From: Deltaproteobacteria bacterium
Lineage (GTDB): Bacteria > Myxococcota_A > Polyangia > HGW-17 > SLPX01
Assembly (NCBI GenBank): GCA_021162935.1
Contig: JAGGXR010000058.1
Location: forward strand, 1 to 64,000
Direction of reading: 5' to 3'
Length of the DNA: 64,000 nucleotides
Position numbers and translations under genes: made by a program. Positions 34,527-43,622 of the stretch are shown here, piece by piece. The notes beneath the pieces were generated by a model that saw only the letters and a list, made by a program, of their open reading frames with translations, was not told where the DNA came from and ran no database searches. The first letter of the stretch is position 1; each line of letters starts with the position of its first letter.

Positions 34527-34680
34527 GCCAATTCGTCCAAATCGACACTTTTCGGGCCGAATGCGAATTCCAGACTGTCGTTTTTTTTTTGAAGATGCTC
34601 GACAAACGTCTGCGAATTCAGACCTTAAGCCAGCGAGGCTCACTCACAAATCAAGCCTGGCCCCAAGGTCGCCTTTCCCC

Positions 34681-34709
34681 TTGACCTACGACGCGCTTTT
34701 TTGCATTGT
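34681..34709 (+). promoter_or_regulatory. Candidate promoter of tRNA-Arg
   Basis: TTGACC (34681-34686), a 17-nt spacer and CATTGT (34704-34709) lie just before the tRNA, whose first base is 13 nt after the -10 box. The -10 match is weak. Confidence 0.35.
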
Positions 34710-34721
34710 TAGCTCCAAAAA

Positions 34722-34795
34722 GCCCCCGTAGCTCAGTCGGACAGAGCAGCGGTTTCCTAAACCGTTGGCCGGGTGTTCGAGTCACCCCGGGGGCG
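34722..34795 (+). tRNA. tRNA-Arg (CCT)
   Basis: Acceptor GCCCCCG/CGGGGGC, D-stem GCTC/GAGC, anticodon stem GCGGT/ACCGT with loop TTCCTAA (anticodon CCT), T-stem GGGTG/CACCC with TTCGAGT, discriminator G; CCA is not encoded. It borders the low-GC GH18 island, a common place for integrated DNA. Confidence 0.93.
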
Positions 34796-34861
34796 CTAGG
34801 CGTTCAGTCGGAGGCTCCTTGGAGTCTGACCTCCGAAAACCAAGCGCCTGGGGAGAATACC

Positions 34862-35827
34862 GTGTCCAGTTCCTCGAAAAAAATGATCCTTCTGTCGTCA
34901 CGTCCACAATGGACTCAGTGGATCCAAGAGCGAGCTCGGTCGGTCGGGATCGACGTCCTGGCGGCAGGGACTGCGGATGAGGCGGTCCAAACGATCGAAA
35001 ACCATCGAGTTGCTCTCTGCGTCCTCGTGATTGGAAGCGAATCGACGCCCTGGGAAGAACAGCTTCTGCGCTGTCGCAGAACCCGGGACGACCTGTCCTT
35101 CGTCGTGGCGTCCGACAAGGCGGAAGCGTCCGTCATTCTGACCGCCTTTCGTAAGGGTGCGGTGGATTTCATGCTTCTGAGTCAGGGGGATGCCCACGAG
35201 GCCGAACAGGTGCTCGTACGGGCCCTCGACCGAGCTGCACACAGACAGGAACTCCAGGAATCCGTCGGGGAACTCCAGTCCACGGTGGAGGACTTTTTGA
35301 GCCAGCTTGCGGTCAGTGGCCTGTCGCGCAGCGAAGGACCAAAAGGTCCGCAAAGGGTCCTCATTGCCGCCCGTCCCGACGAAATGGCGGCCCAGTCCGT
35401 GCATGCCCTCCTGGATGCAGGATTCGCCGTCCAGACCGCAGCCACGACCCAGGAAACCAAGCGCCTTTGCAGCGCTGAGTCCTTCGACGTCGTGGTCATC
35501 GAGCAGAACCTTCCCGGGGGCACCGGCCTGACCCTCATGCGGGACCTCGGACAGAAGTACCCAGACAGTGAATTCGTGTTCGTGGTGGGCTTCACCGGCG
35601 CGGACTCTGCTGTCGAGGCGCTCAGGTGGGGGGCAGGAGCCTTCATGATCAAACCCTATCCGGCCCATGAACTCGTGGTCCAGGTAACCGAATTGGCATC
35701 GAGGTCTTCGGCAAAAGTTCAAGCTCGCCAGTTCGTGGACGACTTCAGAGAGCGCTATGCGGGACTTTGGGCGCGCTACCAGGAGGCACTCGACCGAATC
35801 GAGGATCTGTCGGCCAGGACCCACTGA
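34862..35827 (+). CDS. Two-receiver-like regulator without phosphoacceptor Asp
   Basis: GTG 34862 is preceded by GGGGAG. The 321-residue protein contains two response-regulator-receiver-like folds. The first (about 8-130) lacks acidic pocket and phosphoacceptor Asp. The second (about 160-285) reads VVVIEQNLPGG with Glu214 where Asp is expected, and keeps Lys264 (MIKPY). A short coiled C-terminus follows; no output domain is seen. Glu can mimic phospho-Asp, so it may be locked in one state or serve as a protein-interaction module. It starts 66 nt after tRNA-Arg. Confidence 0.8.
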   Translation: MSSSSKKMILLSSRPQWTQWIQERARSVGIDVLAAGTADEAVQTIENHRVALCVLVIGSESTPWEEQLLRCRRTRDDLSFVVASDKAEASVILTAFRKGAVDFMLLSQGDAHEAEQVLVRALDRAAHRQELQESVGELQSTVEDFLSQLAVSGLSRSEGPKGPQRVLIAARPDEMAAQSVHALLDAGFAVQTAATTQETKRLCSAESFDVVVIEQNLPGGTGLTLMRDLGQKYPDSEFVFVVGFTGADSAVEALRWGAGAFMIKPYPAHELVVQVTELASRSSAKVQARQFVDDFRERYAGLWARYQEALDRIEDLSARTH

Positions 35828-36014
35828 CCGTAGGCTTCGTCCGAGAGAAGACTGTCCAAGAAACGAATGATGGGGTGGGGAGTACGCTTGTAAGGCCGTT
35901 TGGGGTGTTTCGTCGGTCGTGACAAGCAGGAGTTAACATAACATACATTATCGGACGTTCTGCCGTGCGAATGCGATCAGGCAATCGAACAGGATCACGC
36001 TCCAGCAGGTCCAG

Positions 36015-37100
36015 TCATGAGCCTTCCGGGATCATTTCGGGCTTCTTGGCATCCTCGGGGACCTCTTGCTTGCGGGCGTCGCCAGACGCCTCCGGACCAG
36101 ACGAGCGCCCAGGTTCAGTGGCAGCGCCTCCGCCGTACAGGAATCGTGGCAGGAGCTGATGCGGAAACCGATCCAGGAGTCGGCGCCTTGCAGAGTAACA
36201 CAGATGACAGGCGTCGGCGTAACCGCGTGCATGAGGAACGTCGTATCGGGTGATCAACTCGGCAGGCCCGCCCTCAATCAAAGGCCCCACGATCGGATGC
36301 TCGCTGGGCACGTACTGGTCCAGGATCTGGACGAGCTTCTGCTGCTCCATGTTGCCGATGGAGATTCCCTGGCAGACCTGGACCTCGCCGTACATGTCCA
36401 CATGTACGCGATATGGATCGTCGAGGCGTTCGTGTGGGCATTCATCGAACGACGACCAGAGCCACTTCGCCTGGTCTCGCTCGAGCCCGTGGGCGGCTCG
36501 GCCTCGAAAGACGATTTGGCCATCCACGATGGTCGATCCACGCCGCGCCTCCAGGGGCTCCTCGTCCGGCTCTGGCACGGAGACCCCGAGGAATTGGCAC
36601 AGAATGCCGGCCCTGTTGGCTGCCTCGACGAGACGCGCCTGGATCGACTCCAATCGTCGATTGTGATGCAGTTGGTCCATGGAAATCTGGAGGACATCCA
36701 GCTTGAGATCTCGGAAGACGCGAAGGTATGAAATGAAGTCGCGCGCGTTGGTGATGAAGTAGCCGTTGGTGACCACGGCCGTCTGGAGCCCCGCCTGCTT
36801 AGCCAGACGCAGTCCGTGACTCAGCAACGGAAAGTAGACAAAGGGCTCTCCTCCCTCGAAGAAGACCCACTGGATTCCGGGTACTTTGGCAATCTGCTCG
36901 ATGTACCGTTCGACCTGCGCAAACGAAAAGACCTGCCGGTTCCCCGGTGCTCCGAAGCAGAAGCAGTGGCGGCACTGGTTCGTGCATCGATACGTGAGCA
37001 CGAGGTGGATGGCGTCCAGGCTGCGACCCCGGTCCGCCGTTTTTTCCTCTTTGATCTGGTCCGCCCCTTGTATCTCGAGGGGCGCCTCTTCGCGGGTCAT
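36015..37100 (-). CDS. Radical SAM protein with SPASM-like C-terminal cysteines
   Basis: The 361-residue protein has the radical SAM cluster motif CTNQCRHC near residue 37, the GGEP motif (FEGGEPFVY), and further cysteines (ECPHE, VQVCQG, CHLC) that could hold an auxiliary cluster. The last ~35 residues are polar low complexity. The reaction is unknown; such enzymes often modify peptides. ATG 37100 has GAGGTG at a good spacing; GTG 37109 in frame overlaps the NUDIX stop by 4 nt (GTGA). No small peptide substrate gene was found next to it. Confidence 0.85.
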   Translation of the reverse strand: MTREEAPLEIQGADQIKEEKTADRGRSLDAIHLVLTYRCTNQCRHCFCFGAPGNRQVFSFAQVERYIEQIAKVPGIQWVFFEGGEPFVYFPLLSHGLRLAKQAGLQTAVVTNGYFITNARDFISYLRVFRDLKLDVLQISMDQLHHNRRLESIQARLVEAANRAGILCQFLGVSVPEPDEEPLEARRGSTIVDGQIVFRGRAAHGLERDQAKWLWSSFDECPHERLDDPYRVHVDMYGEVQVCQGISIGNMEQQKLVQILDQYVPSEHPIVGPLIEGGPAELITRYDVPHARGYADACHLCYSARRRLLDRFPHQLLPRFLYGGGAATEPGRSSGPEASGDARKQEVPEDAKKPEMIPEGS

Positions 37101-37105
37101 GATGG

Positions 37106-37675
37106 TCACCTCGAATCGACGATTTCGGCCAGCCTGTGCAGCACGGTGTCCACGTCGCCATACCCGAGGAGCCAGGCAAAGGCCGCCAGGACCAAAGCAT
37201 GCTTGATTTGCCCCTCCCGAATGAGGTCGGGAATCTGCGACAACGGCACCTCAGTCACCTGGATTTCCTCACCTGGGTCTAGGTTGGGTTGCGAGACCTT
37301 GGTGACGTCCCATGCAAGATAGGAATGACAGAGATTGTCCTGAAGGGCTGGATTCGGCGTCACAGTACCCAGGAAAGACACTGTCTCGGATGCGTAGCCG
37401 GTCTCCTCGATGAGTTCTCTGGCGGCAGCATCACCCGGATTCGAATCCCGATGATCCACCATTCCACCTGGAATCTCCAAACTAAGCTCATTCGTCCCGG
37501 CCCGAAACTGCCGCACGAGCACCACGTTGCCTTGCGGTGTGATGGGAATGACATTGACCCAATCCGGGACGCGTAGGATGCAAAAATCCACGTGTTTGTC
37601 ACTGATGGGTGAATGGCCAGGCCGCTTCTCCAGGGTCAAGACCGGGCAGGAATAGAGGGTCCTTGGCTCTTCCAT
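37106..37675 (-). CDS. NUDIX hydrolase, ADP-ribose pyrophosphatase type
   Basis: The 189-residue protein has the NUDIX box (GGMVDHRDSNPGDAAARELIEETGY: G...REL-EETG) and the upstream VRQFRAG characteristic of ADP-sugar pyrophosphatases (NudF-like). It would cleave ADP-ribose or a similar nucleotide sugar. The stop overlaps the radical SAM gene region. The start ATG 37675 lies downstream of the kinase gene end at 37722, so the three reverse genes are likely one unit. Confidence 0.9.
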   Translation of the reverse strand: MEEPRTLYSCPVLTLEKRPGHSPISDKHVDFCILRVPDWVNVIPITPQGNVVLVRQFRAGTNELSLEIPGGMVDHRDSNPGDAAARELIEETGYASETVSFLGTVTPNPALQDNLCHSYLAWDVTKVSQPNLDPGEEIQVTEVPLSQIPDLIREGQIKHALVLAAFAWLLGYGDVDTVLHRLAEIVDSR

Positions 37676-37721
37676 GGTCCACAGGGCCACGATGTCGGTC
37701 GATCGATGCTCTTTCAAAATA

Positions 37722-40700
37722 CTAGTTTTCCTTGGCTGCGGATCGCTTCCCAAAGCGTTCGGCCTTGAGCGCCATGGTCTTGTTTCCAACGGAGACGGCC
37801 AGTCGCCAGGCCAGTTCTGCGGCCTGCTGCCCGCCCTTCTGGCCGGGCTGCGCCGATAGGGCGGCCACTTTCATGGCTGCCTTGGCAGCCCGTTCCCTGT
37901 CGCACGCGTTCAAAAAGATGTCCAGGGCAGACTGCCAATGAGACAGGGCGGCCAGGCTGCGGCCTCGCTTCTCCATGAGACGCGCCAACAGTTCGTGGCA
38001 CCTTCCCTGGCCCAACTTGTCATCGTATTCTTCGGCAGTCAGGAGGGCATTCTGCGCATATTCCATGGCATCTTTCGCCCTCCCCCACCCTGCCTGCAAC
38101 TCCGCCATCATGGCAGAGAGTTGCCACAAGAAGGCATTGCCGCTGCCGGGATGGGTGCCTGCAGACTCCATGGCCTCGGCGAGGTATTCCACGGCAGCCT
38201 CGAAATTGCCTCGTCTCGCCATCAACGCAGCCACCTTCGAAGAAACGGCCGCGTGGAGCCACCATTGCGAATGTTGGACGAATTCCAACGCCCGTCCCAG
38301 TTCGTCCACGGCCAGTTCGATTCTCCCCGATTCAAGGTCGATGGAAGCCAGATCGAGCAGGAGCGATGCGAACATTTCGTGGGAGGCCTCACCGGACAAG
38401 GTCACCGTGAGGTCACGAAGCAACGACTCCGCCTGCCTGGAGTCTCCGTTTGCCAAGAGACTGGCGGCCAATGCCCTGGCCGTCTGGCACAACTCGTCCA
38501 CCAAACCGCGGTTGCCCACGCCCCCTGTGGACCACCCCCGTCTGAGGCGGTTCAAGAGGCCCGACCAGAGCCGGATCGCCCTCGGGTAATCATGCAGACG
38601 CTGGGCCCGCGCTGCGGCGCGGGTGATCGCATGCCGAATCGCCTCCGTGTCCAGACCAGCCGACAATGCGTGCTCGGCCGCCATACCCATTGACATGGGC
38701 CGTGAGGCAATCTGGACGAGACGTGCCTCGTGGAGCTTCGAACGCACTCCTGCCGGGATGGATGCCTCGACCGCCTGAGACACGATGCGATGGGACACTA
38801 CCCATCGGTCATCCTGGACGTTCTTGAGAAAACCGTGATCCACCAAGGCATCCAAGTGTTCCCTGAGCTGGTCGGTGGAAATTTGGTCTCTTTCCAGGAA
38901 GGAACTCACCAATTCGCCCGTGGGATGACGAGCATCGCAAAGGATGCGATGGATTTCGTCGAGCGTAAACGCCCCCCGAATCACCGCCGCAGCCTGGAGC
39001 ACCCAACGACTTGATCCTGCCAGACGTCGGAGGCGTCGGTCCAACAAGTCGATTCGTCGTGCTGCTGGATCATGCCGCTCGATATCAGGGCCGGACAAAA
39101 CGGCCTGCTGGATAAAAAACGCATTTCCCGCAGCCAAATGAATCGCTGCCTCATCCACCTTCGCTGGACCGTCTTTGAGCAACCAAGCGGCCAACTCAGC
39201 AGCCTGCTCCACATTCAATGGCTCGAGTTGCAACGATATCGTGCCCGCGAGTTCAACCGGCCTGCTGCTGACGAACACGACGTGGAGGCCATCCATACCT
39301 CCCATGGAAAAGAAGGTGCGCAGCATCTCCTGAGATGCGCTATCATATCGATCCATGTCATCGAGAAGCAAAACGGTCCTGTTGGATCGATGCGTCCATA
39401 CAAAAATGAGGTTTGCCCATGAAGCAATTTGCTCCCGATGGACCACCTCCTCGGGCAGGGTCGTACCCGATAGTCGTCCATCGACCAAGTCCCGGAGCCA
39501 CGAAAGGTCCGCCCGACCCAAGACCTGCGCATCCGACGAAACAGCGCATTCACTTTCATCACCGTCCACCAACTCGAGCAACGGCGCGGCGGCAAAACCG
39601 AGCGTCCCCAGGGACTCTGTGAACAAATCGTCGTCGGGCGACAGGAGGAGAACGTCTGAACCATCGGCACGAAGCTGGTCTGCGAGCACCCGAAGAAAGT
39701 GGCTTTTGCCCACTCCCGGTTCTCCCCAGATGTTCACCAGGGGCGACACGGAAAGCGCTTCCTGCGCGACCGCAAGATCCTCGCTACGTCCCACGAGTTC
39801 GGGGCGTTCCCGAAATGGAGGGGCGTGCCGGTCGGCCGAAGAAACGTCCCTGACCCTCGCATCGTCGTCGAGAACGACCCTGTTTGTCGAACGCTTGTCG
39901 AGCACCGATCGGATGAGTTTCAGACTCGACTCCGCCTCTTTGCGGGCCGTGGGTGCCGCAGAACCCTCCAGTGGCGCACGCTCTTGCCGGGGCGTCCGGG
40001 CCGGGACGATTTCGTTCCAGGTTCCTTGCTCCACGTTTTCGAGCAGGTCGGCCGACCAGACCAGAAGGTCCTTTCGAAACAGGGAGGCATTTTCGTACCG
40101 ATCTTCGACCTTCTTGGACAGGGCGCCTTCCAGGATGCGACTCAAAATTTTGATGTTCGGAATGCCACTCGGAGCCACCTGCCAGAGGGGCCGCGGCTCG
40201 TGTCTGAGTTGGGCCACCATCGTTTCGGCGGCACTGCCACGTTCGAATGGATTGATGCCCGTAAGGAGTTCATAAAAGACGACCCCAAGCGCATACACGT
40301 CGGTCGCTGGGCCAACGGTCTTTCCACGAGCCTGCTCGGGGGCCATGTATTCAGGAGTTCCACAGACCATACCCGGCGTTGTCAAACCCGGTCCCAAAAC
40401 ATCGAGGTCCTTGACGATCCCGAAATCGAGCACTTTCGCCATGACCGTGCCGTCGGAAAATCGTTCCACGAAAATATTCTCCGGCTTCAGGTCGCGGTGG
40501 ACGAGCCCCAGTTCATGAGCCTGCTCGATGGCGGCGAGAACCTGGTCCATGACGGTCACGACGAATGCTACGGGCAGGCTCTCATGGTCCGCCAGGATAT
40601 CGGAAAGAGGCTGTCCATCGAGATACTCGGTCACCAGGTAAAAAAGCCCATCAGGCGTCTGGCCGAAATCCAATACGGCGATGCTGTTGGGATGGTTCAA

Positions 40701-41003
40701 CCGACTCGCGACGCGAGCCTCCGATCGAAATCGGGCGACGGCCGTCTCATCGTTGAGCAGTTGCCGGTGGAGCACCTTGATGGCCACCAGGCGCCCAAGG
40801 ATGAGCTGCTCGGCCTTGTAGACGGCTCCCATGCCCCCCTCTCCCACCTGCTCAACAATGAGATACTTGTCAGCGATCCGACGGCCGATGAGACCGGCCG
40901 GAACACTCACAGGCTGTTCGAGTTCAGGAAACCTCGCTCCGCAGGCTGCACAGAATTTCGACATCTCGGGAGCTCGTGCTCCACATGCAGGACAAACTTT
41001 CAT
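37722..41003 (-). CDS. Ser/Thr protein kinase fused to AAA ATPase and TPR-like repeats
   Basis: The 1093-residue protein starts with a zinc ribbon (CPACGAR...FCAACGAR, about 4-24). A Hanks-type kinase follows (about 45-305) with GEGGMGAVYK, VAIKVL, HRDLKPEN, DFGIVKD and the APE-like YMAPEQA, so it should be active. Next is an AAA/NACHT-like ATPase with Walker A WGEPGVGKS and LLLDDMD, then a winged-helix-like and a TPR-rich C-terminus. This design is typical of Myxococcota kinases. AAGGA precedes ATG 41003. It probably phosphorylates partner proteins in the cytoplasm; there is no membrane segment. Confidence 0.92.
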   Translation of the reverse strand: MKVCPACGARAPEMSKFCAACGARFPELEQPVSVPAGLIGRRIADKYLIVEQVGEGGMGAVYKAEQLILGRLVAIKVLHRQLLNDETAVARFRSEARVASRLNHPNSIAVLDFGQTPDGLFYLVTEYLDGQPLSDILADHESLPVAFVVTVMDQVLAAIEQAHELGLVHRDLKPENIFVERFSDGTVMAKVLDFGIVKDLDVLGPGLTTPGMVCGTPEYMAPEQARGKTVGPATDVYALGVVFYELLTGINPFERGSAAETMVAQLRHEPRPLWQVAPSGIPNIKILSRILEGALSKKVEDRYENASLFRKDLLVWSADLLENVEQGTWNEIVPARTPRQERAPLEGSAAPTARKEAESSLKLIRSVLDKRSTNRVVLDDDARVRDVSSADRHAPPFRERPELVGRSEDLAVAQEALSVSPLVNIWGEPGVGKSHFLRVLADQLRADGSDVLLLSPDDDLFTESLGTLGFAAAPLLELVDGDESECAVSSDAQVLGRADLSWLRDLVDGRLSGTTLPEEVVHREQIASWANLIFVWTHRSNRTVLLLDDMDRYDSASQEMLRTFFSMGGMDGLHVVFVSSRPVELAGTISLQLEPLNVEQAAELAAWLLKDGPAKVDEAAIHLAAGNAFFIQQAVLSGPDIERHDPAARRIDLLDRRLRRLAGSSRWVLQAAAVIRGAFTLDEIHRILCDARHPTGELVSSFLERDQISTDQLREHLDALVDHGFLKNVQDDRWVVSHRIVSQAVEASIPAGVRSKLHEARLVQIASRPMSMGMAAEHALSAGLDTEAIRHAITRAAARAQRLHDYPRAIRLWSGLLNRLRRGWSTGGVGNRGLVDELCQTARALAASLLANGDSRQAESLLRDLTVTLSGEASHEMFASLLLDLASIDLESGRIELAVDELGRALEFVQHSQWWLHAAVSSKVAALMARRGNFEAAVEYLAEAMESAGTHPGSGNAFLWQLSAMMAELQAGWGRAKDAMEYAQNALLTAEEYDDKLGQGRCHELLARLMEKRGRSLAALSHWQSALDIFLNACDRERAAKAAMKVAALSAQPGQKGGQQAAELAWRLAVSVGNKTMALKAERFGKRSAAKEN

Positions 41004-41079
41004 GGGCGTCCTTGATGAGCTTCCAACCGGCAAAAAGACATCGGCTGGGCACGAATCTGTTTGTACCGCCCCGCCCGGT

Positions 41080-42528
41080 TCACTTCAACACCCGTCTGAA
41101 TGCCTGGTACCCGCCGCCCATTCGGACGACCTCCACGATATCCCGCCCAGTGGCCAGGGTCCCCTGAGCCAGCTTCCACTGGACCCAGGTCCATTTGGGA
41201 CTGGCCACTGAGATTCGCGCCCTTCCCTTCAAGCCCTGGCGGATCAAACGGAGGCGTCTTCGAATCTCGGATGCCCCTTCGGGAACATGGTTTCCAAGCG
41301 GCGTTCCAGGCTTTGGCACCAGCACCGACAGAGCCAAATGTAGCGGAAGACGCGCTGACATGCGAAGACAGAGATCCACCATCTCCTCGAGGTCCTGGTC
41401 GGTTTCTCCTGGAAGCCCGACAATCTGGTAGAGTTTCACCGACCGAAACTTCAGATCGGCGCTCGCCTCGACGGCCGAGAGCAGATGCTGTTCGGTGACA
41501 CCCTTGTGGACCAAATCCCGAAGTCGCTGTGACGCACCATCGGCTGCGATGGTTGGGCTGTGCATGCCAGCCGCTGCCAGGAGTTCCAGGAGGTCCGGAC
41601 GCGCCGCGTCTGCACGAAGGGACGACAGCCCCACCTGGACATTGCGTGCGGTCAGTTCCCGAACCATGGTGCGAATGCCTGGATGCCGACTCACCTCGGC
41701 GCCAACCAGTCCCACCCTCGACGGACCGGAAGGGATACAGTCCAGAACCGTATCGGCTTCGACGAACCTGGCTCCACCCGACAGGCTTCGGCGCATGCTG
41801 CAGAAGGCGCAGTTTCCCGAGCACCCTCGCCCCACTTCCACCAGGTACATATCTTTGAATTCTGCTTTCGAACTCCACATGCCGGCATGCGCAGGCAGGT
41901 CGTTCATGTCCGCCTTGAGGACTGCGGGTGGAACATCTCCCTGCGTCGCTGCCAGGTAACATCCCGGAAGGTTTTCCGCCGCTTCGAACCACTCGTTCAG
42001 GGACGGATTCCGTTCCGCCAACGAGAGGAGATCGCCGAGCACCGGTTCCACCTCTCCCACGACCACCAGATCGGCCAGAGCTGCCAACGGACGCGGGTTG
42101 ACGGATGTCAGCGGCCCTCCAGCCACGATGACCGGAACCTGCTTCTGGTCCCACAGCCCACGTTGCTTTTGTCGCAAAGCATCCCGGTCGCACGCCAGTG
42201 GCGGAATCCCTGCGCGTTCGAGGAGCCGTACCACGTCGAGGAGTTGCAGTTCGTAGGCCACCGAAAGGCCCCATAGGGGGAAATCCGAGGCTGGACGCCC
42301 GGTTTCCAAAGTCCGGGGCGCTTGGCCTCGCTCGTCCAAAACCGTACGCTGGACGCTCCAGGATGGCCGTGATTCGATGAGTCTGAGCACCTGCAGGAAC
42401 CCCAAAGAGGACGCTGCTTCACCATAGGTCCCTGGATAGACGAGCAAGAACTGATACTCGGACGGAAAGAAGGTTCGCCCCTGTTCGGACAAGAGCAGAC
42501 GGGAGGCAGTGCTATCGTGCACGGACAC
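41080..42528 (-). CDS. B12-binding-type radical SAM protein
   Basis: The 482-residue protein has an N-terminal B12-binding-like Rossmann region (QFLLVYPG, PLWGLSVAYELQLLDV, VIVAGGPLTSVNPRPLA, DLVVVGEVEP) and a radical SAM domain with CSGNCAFC at about residue 240, followed by GLSSLRAD and GLPGETDQDLEEM. The usual DxHxxG cobalamin-ligand motif is not evident. This resembles the TIGR03960-like or YgiQ-like radical SAM group. GTG 42528 lies 7 nt after the stop of the Cys-rich lipoprotein gene. The substrate is unknown. Confidence 0.87.
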   Translation of the reverse strand: MSVHDSTASRLLLSEQGRTFFPSEYQFLLVYPGTYGEAASSLGFLQVLRLIESRPSWSVQRTVLDERGQAPRTLETGRPASDFPLWGLSVAYELQLLDVVRLLERAGIPPLACDRDALRQKQRGLWDQKQVPVIVAGGPLTSVNPRPLAALADLVVVGEVEPVLGDLLSLAERNPSLNEWFEAAENLPGCYLAATQGDVPPAVLKADMNDLPAHAGMWSSKAEFKDMYLVEVGRGCSGNCAFCSMRRSLSGGARFVEADTVLDCIPSGPSRVGLVGAEVSRHPGIRTMVRELTARNVQVGLSSLRADAARPDLLELLAAAGMHSPTIAADGASQRLRDLVHKGVTEQHLLSAVEASADLKFRSVKLYQIVGLPGETDQDLEEMVDLCLRMSARLPLHLALSVLVPKPGTPLGNHVPEGASEIRRRLRLIRQGLKGRARISVASPKWTWVQWKLAQGTLATGRDIVEVVRMGGGYQAFRRVLK

Positions 42529-42534
42529 GTCGGA

Positions 42535-43524
42535 TCAGTTACCGCCCACGCATTGGCCAAATGTGCACAAAGTTCCAGCAGCACAATTCGTATCACAGTC
42601 CCCGCAGTTCTTCACTCCGGTCATCCACGTCGGGTCGTTCATATCGGTGTCATAGATCACGCAGCCATCGTCGCAGCAGGTGGCATCCTGTCCGGGCAGA
42701 CTTCCCGCCTTGCAGGTTTTGCCCCCGCAGTTGCACTTGCCACCATTACAGGTATTGCCGTTCTCACACTTGTTTCCACAGGTGCCACAGTTGTCGTCAT
42801 CGCTGCTCAGGTCTATACATGTTCCGTTGCAGCAACCTTGGCCCGGGTTGCACGCATTTCCGGAGCTTCCGCATTGGCACTTACTATCGACACAGGTCTC
42901 TCCAGGAGCGCAGGCATGCCCACAGGAGCCACAGTTCGCCATATCGGTGGTCACATCGCGGCATCCGATCGCGCAACAGGTTTTGTTGCCCGTGCATTCG
43001 GCGCTCGGGCCGCAGGTGCAGTAGCCGTTTGTGCATGCATTGGCCGTCTCTCCCGCACAGGTGTGGCCGCAACTGCCGCAGTTGGTCGCATCGCTCATCA
43101 CGTCCGTGCAAGAACCGCCACAGCATTTTTCACCCGCCCCGCACATGTTGTTGCAAGCATCAACGCAAATTCCATTGATGCAGGAGGCTTCGTCGTCGCA
43201 GGCTTTCCAGCAGGCTCCACAGTTATTCGGGTCTGCCTGAAGATTGACGCAGCCGCCGTAACAGCAGGTATACGGCTGATCGCAGGTGTTGTTGTCACAT
43301 TTCTCCGCGCAGGTCTGATGGCTGTCATCAGGGCCGATGCAAAGATGATCGGCCTGGGTGCAGGTCAAAGCACAGGCCCCCGTCGAATTGTTCGTATTCG
43401 TGTTCGTATTCGTATTCGTGTTGTGATTGACGTTTTGATTCGTATTGTCTTCGCTAGATCCGGTGGTGGCACAGGCCGCCACGGTGAAACTGGCAAGAAC
43501 AAAAAGGATACGGAAATATCTCAT
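42535..43524 (-). CDS. Cys-rich repeat lipoprotein
   Basis: The 329-residue protein has a lipoprotein signal (TVAAC, Cys18), an Asn/Thr-rich linker made by a hexanucleotide repeat, then about six repeated Cys modules of the kind CCxGxCxDxxxDxxNCGxCGxxC. Such disulfide-rich repeats are common on Myxococcota cell surfaces and in the tails of the two GH18 proteins in this window. A promoter candidate lies at 43572-43601. Confidence 0.85.
   Translation of the reverse strand: MRYFRILFVLASFTVAACATTGSSEDNTNQNVNHNTNTNTNTNTNNSTGACALTCTQADHLCIGPDDSHQTCAEKCDNNTCDQPYTCCYGGCVNLQADPNNCGACWKACDDEASCINGICVDACNNMCGAGEKCCGGSCTDVMSDATNCGSCGHTCAGETANACTNGYCTCGPSAECTGNKTCCAIGCRDVTTDMANCGSCGHACAPGETCVDSKCQCGSSGNACNPGQGCCNGTCIDLSSDDDNCGTCGNKCENGNTCNGGKCNCGGKTCKAGSLPGQDATCCDDGCVIYDTDMNDPTWMTGVKNCGDCDTNCAAGTLCTFGQCVGGN
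43391..43420. repeat. Hexanucleotide repeat TTCGTR x5
   Basis: Five copies of TTCGTA/TTCGTG in tandem encode Asn-Thr repeats in the linker of the reverse-strand lipoprotein. Because the unit is six bases, copy changes would alter linker length without a frameshift. Confidence 0.85.
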
Positions 43525-43571
43525 GATGGAACTCCTTGCAGTGCGTCACCCATAATTGCAGTACCGTCCCT

Positions 43572-43601
43572 ATTTTAGAGGCAAGGCCTTTTTCGTTGCA
43601 A
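43572..43601 (-). promoter_or_regulatory. Candidate promoter of the Cys-rich lipoprotein gene
   Basis: On the reverse strand TTGCAA (43601-43596), an 18-nt spacer and TAAAAT (43577-43572) lie in the 98-nt gap after glmM, giving a leader of about 45 nt. Confidence 0.45.
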
Positions 43602-43622
43602 GGAAAAAACCAGCACGACCTC

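Larger units (their letters stand above)
33950..34721. other. Mostly gene-free stretch with a decayed transposase and terminator
   Basis: Between the second GH18 gene and tRNA-Arg there is one decayed transposase start (34020-34378, reverse), a dyad (34444-34469) and a strong forward terminator (34483-34526). Nothing else could be supported. Confidence 0.5.

Noticed and set aside
43391-43420. CRISPR-like array
   Set aside because: The units are adjacent hexamers without spacers and lie in a coding linker. No spaced repeats were found elsewhere in the window.
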